In this document: in pieces, positions 57,629 through 64,000 of the stretch
Position numbering within the stretch: position 1 is the stretch's first letter
Layout of the letters: each line of letters begins with the position of its first letter
NCBI GenBank assembly: GCA_947501885.1
Contig: CANMXN010000001.1
Span: forward strand, 1,364,001-1,428,000
DNA: 64,000 nucleotides
Source: an uncultured Sphingorhabdus sp.
GTDB lineage: Bacteria > Pseudomonadota > Alphaproteobacteria > Sphingomonadales > Sphingomonadaceae
Reading direction: 5' to 3'
Notes under the pieces: generated by a model
The model's input: the letters and a program-made list of their open reading frames with translations, nothing else
Told to the model about the DNA's origin: nothing
Database searches by the model: none
Made by a program: the position numbers and the translations under genes

Positions 57629-59095
57629 TTACTGTGAAACAAATATTTGGGCATATAGTTCTTCTATAGTTTCCACCTCTACATCCGACAGTGCTTCAAA
57701 CTCTTTCGACCGTGCGCGCTCTGATAATTTCCCTTTACCCTGTTCCAAAAACTTAAATAGCAGATTGAGTATACGATCTGGCATATCAACTATATTCTGA
57801 ACCGCAGTATCAAAGCGGTCATAATTTTCTAGAAATTGAGCCTCTTTCGGTAAATCAATCTCGATAGTTTGCGCCACGCATTCATACAAAAATTCAGCAT
57901 GAGGTGTTGCATCAAAATAGCGATATAAATCTATAGTTTCATTTAGCACTTCGACATTATTCTGTTCAGTGGCTTTCCATTTTATAAATGGCAGAGCCTT
58001 AGCCGAGTGGCTTTCCAACACCTTTCTATATGCACCAATTTGATCTAAAATCGCTGCGGAAACTGGAAATGTAATGCCCGGTGGATTAAACCCTCGCTGT
58101 GCTAAGACATGGTGTATAAGGTAACGGTGCAAGCGTCCATTACCATCTTCAAAAGGATGCACATAGACAAAACCAAAAGCTAGCATCGCAGCGGCGATGA
58201 CTGCATCCAATCCGCTTGAATGCGTGTTGGCGAAATCAATGATTGCCCCCATTAATGGTTCAATATCCTCATGTCTGGAACTGATATGATCAGGTATCGG
58301 TGCGCCGCTATGACGGTCATGCTCACCAACAAAACCGCCTTCAAGTCTATAGCCAAGCTTTACAAAACGTTCATCGCGCATGACAATCTTTTGCAATCTA
58401 TGAAATTCATCATTGCTAAGCGGCTGCTTACCAGCCTCACCAATTGCTTTCCCCCATTGTTGAATACGATTTTGTGGGGGGCGCTCGCCCTCGATTACAT
58501 AGCTGGATTTAGAGTCTTTCAAAAGAAGAAAGGCCGCTGTGCGCGCAAGCACATCTTTGGGTATCTCTGCGATACTCGCTTGCGCTTTGGCCGCAAGGTC
58601 TTGCTCTAAAAACTTTTCTAATTTCTCGCTGCGAAAAGCCATGGGACAAAAATTAGATGTGCCAGGAAGATTATTCAACACACGGTAGCGAGAGAGCCTC
58701 TCGCCTTTAATGGCGAACTGAAGCTTTGTATCTACAACGGGTACATAATTACTAACAGGCGGTTCTGGTAGATCAATTATGTCACCAGTCAGCCATTCAT
58801 ACAGAAACCAGATACGTCTGGCATAAGTCCCTGTTGGTGTAGTTTCAACAATGTCTTTAACGGCTTCAGGGCCAACCGCTTCAAATATTTTCTTAAGTAT
58901 ATATAGATCAAGCCCTTCATATTTGAGAGCAAATACAAGATGCCCCTCAAAGCTTGCTTCTGGTGTATAGCGCACACCCATGATCCGCCATGTATCTTGG
59001 TCAATGGTTTTGTGATGTTGAGCCGTGGCAAACATTTTGTGCGGTAAGGCAATGTCTAGAGCAAGCGCATCAATAAGAGCAGCATAGCCTGCCAA
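57629..59095 (-). CDS. Fic-domain protein (predicted AMP-transferase), abnormal 5' end
   Basis: Fic proteins usually transfer AMP from ATP to target hydroxyls. The active-site loop HPFEDGNGRLHR (His313) is intact, and an inhibitory-helix motif SSYVIEGE (S-x3-E-G) lies about 115 residues before it, the arrangement in which the enzyme restrains itself. The rest matches a long Fic family: PTGTYARRIWFLYEWLTG and LSRYRVLNNLPGTSNFCP. The only usual start is TTG at 59095, without a good ribosome binding site. The frame is open 28 codons further, and ILPEQARLAGYAAL looks like the true family N-terminus. A good AAAGGA precedes an ATC codon at 59155. A one-base change in an A5 run would instead join an ATG at 59183. 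Confidence 0.88.
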   Translation of the reverse strand: MAGYAALIDALALDIALPHKMFATAQHHKTIDQDTWRIMGVRYTPEASFEGHLVFALKYEGLDLYILKKIFEAVGPEAVKDIVETTPTGTYARRIWFLYEWLTGDIIDLPEPPVSNYVPVVDTKLQFAIKGERLSRYRVLNNLPGTSNFCPMAFRSEKLEKFLEQDLAAKAQASIAEIPKDVLARTAAFLLLKDSKSSYVIEGERPPQNRIQQWGKAIGEAGKQPLSNDEFHRLQKIVMRDERFVKLGYRLEGGFVGEHDRHSGAPIPDHISSRHEDIEPLMGAIIDFANTHSSGLDAVIAAAMLAFGFVYVHPFEDGNGRLHRYLIHHVLAQRGFNPPGITFPVSAAILDQIGAYRKVLESHSAKALPFIKWKATEQNNVEVLNETIDLYRYFDATPHAEFLYECVAQTIEIDLPKEAQFLENYDRFDTAVQNIVDMPDRILNLLFKFLEQGKGKLSERARSKEFEALSDVEVETIEELYAQIFVSQ

Positions 59096-59325
59096 GCGGG
59101 CCTGTTCGGGAAGTATATTTTCTCGAAAAACTGTTTTATCTTGTGAAAACTCGATTTTTATATCCTTTAGCCAGAATTATCATTTTTAATATAGTTCGTA
59201 ATTTTTATTGTGTAAAACTCATGAAAAACCAATTTAGCACGTGAATTATCATTTTTAAATGTATTTTTTATGAATTATGTTTTTTGTTATGATTGTCTAA
59301 GGATAGAAATCAAAACCTTTAAATC

Positions 59326-59493
59326 CTATTTTTTGGCCAAACTCATATTTATTATTCTAATATTCGATTGGATTACTGCTTTCTCGGCGGAAGAACCTGC
59401 TGAATGAAACTGGGCTATGAGGTTAACTTTTAGAGCTAATAATTCTTGTTTTGATAATTTGGCTAGCGCGGCCATGTTAAATTGATGTTTCAT
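59326..59493 (-). CDS. Small conserved-looking protein, 55 residues
   Basis: The frame starts at the second of two close ATGs (59493), eight bases after GGGAG, and reads MKHQFNMAALAKLSKQELLA to INMSLAKK. It is a two-helix protein with the LAKLSKQEL start and SAGSSAEKAVIQSNIRII second half, a pattern I have seen in small unnamed proteins of plasmids and islands. No function is known. It lies upstream of the Fic gene on the same strand, with about 170 bases of very AT-rich sequence between. Confidence 0.6.
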   Translation of the reverse strand: MKHQFNMAALAKLSKQELLALKVNLIAQFHSAGSSAEKAVIQSNIRIINMSLAKK

Positions 59494-59815
59494 GTCATTC
59501 TCCCTTGTAGGAAGCCCTCACCATTGCGGCCTTCGATAGGGATGAGAGACAGGCAAGATTAGCCCTGACATCATTCGCAGAATCGGAACAAAGAGGTGAA
59601 GCCTTTAGGCTTGATGTTTTAAGGGATGATATTGACTAGAACCGACCTTCGATAAGGCGCACATGCGCAGGCTTCCAAGAGGCAGATATGACTACGAACG
59701 GCAAAAGGTTGTATTACCTATGACTTGATGTGATAAAGCTTGATTGTATCGATTATTTAACTTAGAGGTTTACTCTATGCTGACGATATAGTCTTGTGGT
59801 AGAATAGGCATTACT
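59494..59815. other. Divergent control region inside the island
   Basis: This 322-base region lies between the minus-strand small gene and the plus-strand HEPN-like gene. It contains two near-copies of CCTTCGATA (59530-59538 and 59645-59653), the second as CCTTCGATAAGG with a short internal stem, and a hairpin AAGCCT-TT-AGGCTT near 59600. No coding frame with a convincing start was found. It probably carries promoters in both directions. Confidence 0.4.
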
Positions 59816-61105
59816 ATGAAAGAAAAAGATGCCCCCCTTCCAACTAGAGATTACGTAAAACAGCAATATAATCAGATACGGCCTTTGATGAAGGTTATAG
59901 GCTTTTTTAATAAAGATATTGCCAAGAAAACGAAAGATTTAGAAGGCCAGTTCGAAAAAATTGAGCAAATGGAAAAAGACCGCTTAGAGTTTGTAGAGCG
60001 ATTTTCTCCAATGGGCTGGACATTATATGATAACATATCAGTTGATATTGTTAGTGAAGTGGTTTCTGAATCAAATGACGAAGAAGCAGAGAAAATCCTG
60101 GCTACCTATCATACCGATCTTGATCATCTAGAACGATTGGGTTATCGATTTAATATCAGTCGTTATGAGGCTTGGAGGGAGCTTTATGAAAGGGCTATAG
60201 AGCGTGCCAACCATAAAGACTTTCTTTCCGCAGTCCCGCTTATTCTCATTATCATCGATGGCATCTGCACAACAAAAACTGGGAAGCACCCATTTTCTGG
60301 GGGCGCAGATGCTCCTGTTTTTGACAGCGAAGTATCAAGACCAGGCGGCATATCTGACGGGCTTGCAATTCTAGGTTCTACTCGGCGCAAACTTGATACA
60401 ACTGAAATATCCAGTCCATATCGTCACGGTATAATCCATGGCCTCAATCCGTCTTTCGGTAATTTACTAGTTATGGCGAAAGCATTTAATCTTCTTCAGG
60501 CAAGTATAGACTATTTTGATCGCCGTGATGACGAGGAAGAAAGACTGGAAAAGGCAGCATCCGAGCAGCGCGAACCACCTTGGTCAGAGGTTGCTGATAC
60601 ATTAATGAAGAATCAGGAGGCGCGACAAAGAATTGATGAGTGGCAACGCCGACCTGAAATATCCAATAGCGTGATAGCATCTTCCGATGACAACAGCGGG
60701 TTGGTTGCCGAGTCGCCTGAGGCAACTGCAGCACAGTATCTCTCTAGCCTTGAGGCCAAAAACTTTGGATCAATAGCTAAGCTCACCATTGATTTTCCTC
60801 TTCGTTCGATCAAATATCGTGCAGGTAAACATCGCGAAGAACTGGGCGAATTAGAAGTTACTGGATGGGAAATTACAGGCATCAGAGATGAAGCTCCAGC
60901 AATAAGCGTTGTTACTATCTATTTAAGAGGAGTATATGATGAGAGTGAGTGGTCGGGTGAACAAACCATGCGTCTAATATACGGAGACTCAGAATATAAG
61001 AGTTTGGTGCGTACCGATTCGAACGGAAGTTGGGCAGTTATGCCAAATTTTATAAATGAATTATGGGCTACAATGATAAGATCAACCAAGGATAATATTG
61101 GTTGA
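59816..61105 (+). CDS. Unrecognised island protein with a HEPN-like RxxxxH motif
   Basis: This 429-residue protein has three parts. Residues 1-65 are helical and partly coiled-coil (DIAKKTKDLEGQFEKIEQME). Residues about 100-235 are a helical domain containing FLSAVPLILIIIDGIC and PYRHGIIHGLN, where R203 and H208 form the Rx4H signature of HEPN ribonucleases. From about 295, AAQYLSSLEAKNFGSIAKLT begins a mixed alpha/beta domain that could be NTF2-like, with GELEVTGWEITG and SVVTIYLRGVYDE strands. I recognise no named family. HEPN domains are frequent in toxins and anti-phage proteins, and the neighbours (Fic, ArdA, HipA) fit that setting; the activity is inference. Confidence 0.65.
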   Translation: MKEKDAPLPTRDYVKQQYNQIRPLMKVIGFFNKDIAKKTKDLEGQFEKIEQMEKDRLEFVERFSPMGWTLYDNISVDIVSEVVSESNDEEAEKILATYHTDLDHLERLGYRFNISRYEAWRELYERAIERANHKDFLSAVPLILIIIDGICTTKTGKHPFSGGADAPVFDSEVSRPGGISDGLAILGSTRRKLDTTEISSPYRHGIIHGLNPSFGNLLVMAKAFNLLQASIDYFDRRDDEEERLEKAASEQREPPWSEVADTLMKNQEARQRIDEWQRRPEISNSVIASSDDNSGLVAESPEATAAQYLSSLEAKNFGSIAKLTIDFPLRSIKYRAGKHREELGELEVTGWEITGIRDEAPAISVVTIYLRGVYDESEWSGEQTMRLIYGDSEYKSLVRTDSNGSWAVMPNFINELWATMIRSTKDNIG

Positions 61106-61532
61106 GAAAATCTCACATACAAATGATAAATATAACAATTCTTAAATTTATTGAAACCATACTCAAAAATCAAATAATCAAAAAAGAATACAAATTGACC
61201 AAATGAACTCTACGCTAGTTGACTTAGGTTGAATTATAAAAATACTTTGAGAATATCGGCATCTACACGGGCTTTCGTGAACCGAACCTGTCTGATGGTC
61301 AGTTTCGGCCATGCGGCTTTGATCCCTGATGCAAGATTTAAGACTTAGGGCTTTGCCCTCAGCGCACTTCGATAAAAATAGACGCTCTCCCGTGGCTCGG
61401 TTTCACCTGCGCCCGCACCGCCCGAGACGCGATTTTTACACTGCCGTTTGCACACCCATTCTCGCCGAAGGGCAGAGTTTCATGAGCAGAGCAAAAGCTC
61501 TCGTTTGAAACTCAAACCCAATGGAGGAAGAA
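61106..61532. other. Long leader of ardA with stem-loops
   Basis: This is 427 bases without a gene. The left 150 bases are AT-rich; the right 180 are GC-richer than their surroundings, starting near 61330. Stems seen are CTCGG/CCGAG around 61395-61430, AGAGC-AAAA-GCTCT near 61497, and GTTTGA-AAC-TCAAAC just before the ardA ribosome binding site. The stems and position suggest a regulated leader, possibly a promoter that works in single-stranded DNA as described for ardA genes of conjugative plasmids; that is inference. Confidence 0.4.
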
Positions 61533-62048
61533 ATGACAGATAATGAAATCAGAATATATGTGGCGTGCTTAGCAGCCTATAATAATGGTATTTTGCATGG
61601 GGCGTGGATCGATGCGAACCAAGATGCTTATGCAATCTATGATGAGGTAAAAGATATGCTCAATGCTTCGCCCATATCAGGCGCAGAGGAATGGGCTATC
61701 CATGACTATGAAGGCTTTGAAGGTTATTCCATATCTGAATATGAGGGTTTTGGTGAAGTTTACAAGATAGCGGCTTTCATTGCCGAACATGGCGCATTGG
61801 GCGGGGAGCTATTATCTTATTATAGTAATGTTGAAGATGCCCAAAAAGCGATAGAAGATCATTATGCAGGGACATATGAAAGCCTATCTGATTTTGCCCG
61901 TGAGATGACCGAGCAAAGCGGGGCATCGATACCTGACAATTTGGCCTATTATATTGATTATGAAGCCATGGCGCGTGACATGGCAATCAGCGATGCCATG
62001 ACCATAGAGACAGGCCATGAGCAAGTGCATGTGTTTTGGGCGCATTGA
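61533..62048 (+). CDS. ardA: Antirestriction protein ArdA
   Basis: ArdA is an acidic DNA mimic that binds type I restriction-modification complexes and protects an incoming element. The 171 residues contain IRIYVACLAAYNNGILHGAWIDA, the ArdA opening, EEWAIHDYEGFEGYSISEYE, and a DNA-mimic body rich in Asp and Glu. GGAGGA lies five bases before the ATG at 61533; an ATG at 61521 overlaps that site and is not used. The companion gene starts two bases after its stop. Confidence 0.95.
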   Translation: MTDNEIRIYVACLAAYNNGILHGAWIDANQDAYAIYDEVKDMLNASPISGAEEWAIHDYEGFEGYSISEYEGFGEVYKIAAFIAEHGALGGELLSYYSNVEDAQKAIEDHYAGTYESLSDFAREMTEQSGASIPDNLAYYIDYEAMARDMAISDAMTIETGHEQVHVFWAH

Positions 62049-62049
62049 T

Positions 62050-62346
62050 ATGAGCAGCGCATCACAAAACTATCACCTCATATGGCAAGATATAGAGATA
62101 GAAGTAACCTATAAGCCGTTAGAGTTTGATATGATCGCTTGGCTAGAGATTAAATCTGTCGTGCCAAAGGCTGCGCCATTGCCAATAACGGAAACAGGTT
62201 ATTTATCCCATTATCATCAGCCTGGCCATATAGAGGCGCAAGGTGGTGATGTGATAGCATTTGTGACTGCATGGTTAGATAAGGAAGCCAGCACACCGCA
62301 GTGGCAAAAATATAGTGAGGCAATCAGACAATATGATCTGTTCTAA
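62050..62346 (+). CDS. ArdA-companion protein, conserved in mobile elements
   Basis: This 98-residue protein contains IEVTYKPLEFDMIAWLEIKS and then the striking APLPITETGYLSHYHQPGHIE and GGDVIAFVTAWLDKEAS. I recall this PITETGY...FVTAWLD pattern in unnamed proteins of alphaproteobacterial plasmids and integrative elements, often near ardA, but know no function. The ATG at 62050 follows the ardA stop by two bases, so they are cotranscribed and probably coupled. Confidence 0.7.
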   Translation: MSSASQNYHLIWQDIEIEVTYKPLEFDMIAWLEIKSVVPKAAPLPITETGYLSHYHQPGHIEAQGGDVIAFVTAWLDKEASTPQWQKYSEAIRQYDLF

Positions 62347-62639
62347 AGCATCGCATTATGACTTGCTTATCGCTCGGTATAATGTGCGTGTGCTTAACCT
62401 ACATCTATCGGCAATCATAGCTAAAGCTACAATGGCGTGCACGTCAATATCAGCCTTAAACATAATCATATGTATAATGATCTAGCACATCTCTATGTGA
62501 TTGATTGCCTGTTAAACCAGCAAAGGGAGTTGTTTGACCTTTAGAAACGCATTTTGTACAAATAGTAGAATGGCAAGGATATATATTCAACTTAAGCTAA
62601 AGTCTAAAACGGCATAGCTTCTTAACACTCCACAGAGCT
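62347..62639. other. Gap between convergent ardA unit and hipA
   Basis: About 290 AT-rich bases separate two convergent transcription units. I found neither a strong terminator nor a gene in it. Confidence 0.4.
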
Positions 62640-63908
62640 TTATTGAGAGTCTTGAAAGCCGTGTAATGCGAAAGGATTGAGAAATTGGCGGCCCCATAAG
62701 AAAGCACGGTCGACTTCGGTCATATTTGCTTCGTCGCAGACGGCAGACCATTGCATCTTAATCACATTAATTTGTGCTTCAATAATTTTTCGCGCTCGAT
62801 TCTCACTCAGCAAGAAATTGGGTGCGGCTTCAAGGCAAATTGTCAATTGGCTTAGTCGCTTATTACCCGTGAGAAGCATAGCTTGCGATGCTTCGCCGCC
62901 CGTGCGTCCTTGCGGGCAGATATCATAGGCAGGGCTCAGGGTAAGACTGCGACCATCCCAGAACGCAGCATGATTACGTGCATGATCATCCGTATTGCCA
63001 GATAGGATATTAAAAACAATTCGGCCAAACAACTCTTCAAGGGTTTTCTTCGGATCAGTGAAGCGGTGGCGGACTAATGTCGCAAACTCTTCATAACTCG
63101 CATAACGCGCTTCAGTTTCATCAAGTGCAAGCATTGTCAGCGCCGAGACAAGGCCACGCCTCATCCAACCGCTTGGTGATTTTTTGCGGTCGAAGCGCTC
63201 AATCAACAGTACATCTTTACCAAGCCCGCGCGTTAGTCTGACAGGTGCAACGTCGAGTCCTGCGTGATGCCCAAGCCGCATCGTAATAAATTCGCTTTTC
63301 ACAACATTATAGAGATCGTTGCTCGCCGAGAATTTGGCGATGTATTTCTTATTATTATCATCGATCAACGCTTTGGGCCTTGCGCCCCCTAGTGCCGTGC
63401 CGTGCTGTAGCGCGAGATCAAGTTCAAGCGAGAGAGGCACACCTTCTTCGACGCGTTGCGCGGATTGCATAAGTTCTTCAAGTGATGCGTTTTGGCGTTG
63501 GCGCGGCACATAATCCGTAGCTGATGTTTGAAAATCTAGCGCTCCAATCCGATCAGAGCCAGATTCTAGCAGATAGGTGAGTTCGTCTAGCTCGGCGCTA
63601 TCGGCATCTTTACCTTTTAGGCCCAACATTCGGTTGATGATAACCCGTCGACCCCATGCATCAGGAGACCCGTCACGAATGGAGCTTGGAAGCTGCATCT
63701 TATCGTGAGTATCTATTGCGCCCACCTTCAAAGGAAGCTCAGGCTCATAGATCGCTATGGCATTGTCTCGCGCCAGATAGCTCTGACCATAGTTGAATGT
63801 TAAGCGACCATCCGCTTGACGCCCTAACCGCCCCGCGACCACAGGATCGGTAGCGTCTGGTAGCCATATCCAAACATAGGCTTCATCATGGCGGCGATTA
63901 GAAGTCAT
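62640..63908 (-). CDS. hipA: HipA-family serine/threonine kinase (type II toxin)
   Basis: This 422-residue protein is of the HipA family, kinases that in E. coli phosphorylate glutamyl-tRNA synthetase and induce dormancy. The N-terminal subdomain has AYVWIWLPDATDPVVAGRLG and YLARDNAIAIYEPELPLK. The HipA_C kinase core shows GGARPKALIDD with YIAKFSAS, LIERFDRK, the catalytic loop GNTDDHARNHAAFW and the metal-binding SPAYDICP. Its start overlaps the stop of the partner gene (ATGA), the usual antitoxin-first order. Target and effect here are unknown. Confidence 0.92.
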   Translation of the reverse strand: MTSNRRHDEAYVWIWLPDATDPVVAGRLGRQADGRLTFNYGQSYLARDNAIAIYEPELPLKVGAIDTHDKMQLPSSIRDGSPDAWGRRVIINRMLGLKGKDADSAELDELTYLLESGSDRIGALDFQTSATDYVPRQRQNASLEELMQSAQRVEEGVPLSLELDLALQHGTALGGARPKALIDDNNKKYIAKFSASNDLYNVVKSEFITMRLGHHAGLDVAPVRLTRGLGKDVLLIERFDRKKSPSGWMRRGLVSALTMLALDETEARYASYEEFATLVRHRFTDPKKTLEELFGRIVFNILSGNTDDHARNHAAFWDGRSLTLSPAYDICPQGRTGGEASQAMLLTGNKRLSQLTICLEAAPNFLLSENRARKIIEAQINVIKMQWSAVCDEANMTEVDRAFLWGRQFLNPFALHGFQDSQ

Positions 63909-64000
63909 CTTTCACCACCGTTTGGCTCTTGCGTATAGTTTTGGGCATGAGAGCAAGCTTCTCGCTCTGCTCGCTCAAACGCATGGATAACCTGCTGATA
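63905..64000 (-). CDS. C-terminal end of the HipA partner gene (probable HipB-like antitoxin, partial)
   Basis: An open frame enters from the right edge and ends with the stop TGA overlapping the hipA ATG. The 31 visible residues, YQQVIHAFERAEREACSHAQ followed by NYTQEPNGGER, are helical and polar. The helix-turn-helix expected of a HipB antitoxin would lie beyond the window, so the name rests on position only. Confidence 0.6.
   Translation of the reverse strand, partial: YQQVIHAFERAEREACSHAQNYTQEPNGGER

Larger units (their letters stand above)
55511..64000. mobile_element. Genomic island integrated at tRNA-Ala (left part; right end not in the window)
   Basis: The island starts at the first base after the CCA of tRNA-Ala. 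It carries a large serine recombinase next to the tRNA, a small acidic coupled gene, a Fic gene, a 55-residue gene, a HEPN-like gene, ardA with its companion, and hipA. No housekeeping gene occurs in the 8.5 kb. No second copy of the tRNA 3' end was found up to 64000, so either the island continues or its right site shares too few bases to see by eye. ardA is common on conjugative elements, but no transfer gene is visible here. Confidence 0.75.

Noticed and set aside
55511-64000. Second copy of the tRNA-Ala 3' end as the right attachment site
   Set aside because: No match of useful length to the sequence GACTCCCCTAGGCTCC was found by eye within the window, so the right end of the island is left open.

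Overview
The window is chromosomal DNA of an alphaproteobacterium, most likely a sphingomonad of low to moderate GC. The evidence is a large plug-type TonB-dependent receptor, a Coq4-family protein, a DUF418 membrane protein, the gene order panB - TPR protein - bamB - der, and the order ihfB - rpsA - cmk - aroA - TIGR02300 zinc-ribbon gene - tRNA-Ala. Short palindromic repeats of the kind scattered through sphingomonad genomes also occur. No rRNA operon, CRISPR array, insertion sequence or prophage structural gene is visible.

Layout. 1-3670: partial TonB receptor, divergent amidohydrolase, RlpA. 3840-8158: gyrB and a divergent acyl-CoA ligase. 8204-10216: a C5 cytosine methyltransferase and a HpaII-family endonuclease, AT-rich and apparently inserted between housekeeping genes. 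10217-11852: coaD - ispA - xseB. 11997-19759: a lipoprotein, several small membrane proteins, purL, coq4, nitroreductase, DUF418 and Hpt genes. 19975-24575: the panB - TPR - bamB - der operon. 24719-28858: a membrane protein/XRE pair, a glycerophosphodiesterase lipoprotein, DUF427, an ArsC/YffB-like protein, and a PglC-like sugar transferase with a PglD-like acetyltransferase. 29068-32525: purT, an unrecognised gene and guaA. 32953-38110: an M16 protease divergent from a BlaI/M56 (BlaR1-like) pair, with a probable BlaI operator between them. 38209-43739: an MBL hydrolase, nadA, nadC and RNase T2, interrupted by two AT-rich accessory genes and a cluster of palindromic repeats. 43741-48602: DUF4112, two tandem oligopeptide-type binding lipoproteins, a membrane protein divergent from an Rrf2 regulator around a large palindrome, and tRNA-Leu. 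48801-55510: the conserved ihfB - rpsA - cmk - aroA - TIGR02300 - tRNA-Ala block.

55511 to the right edge is accessory DNA that starts exactly at the 3' end of tRNA-Ala(GGC). It carries a large serine recombinase whose last codons are the antisense of the tRNA, a small coupled acidic protein, a Fic-domain protein with an abnormal 5' end, a 55-residue protein, a large unrecognised protein with a HEPN-like RxxxxH motif, the antirestriction gene ardA with a companion, and a HipA kinase with the end of its partner. This is the left part of an integrated genomic island loaded with toxin, defence or anti-defence type genes; its right end was not found. The best candidates for undescribed biology are the HEPN-like protein, the small protein coupled to the recombinase, the gene directly downstream of guaA, and the DUF6998-like gene ending inside a repeat.
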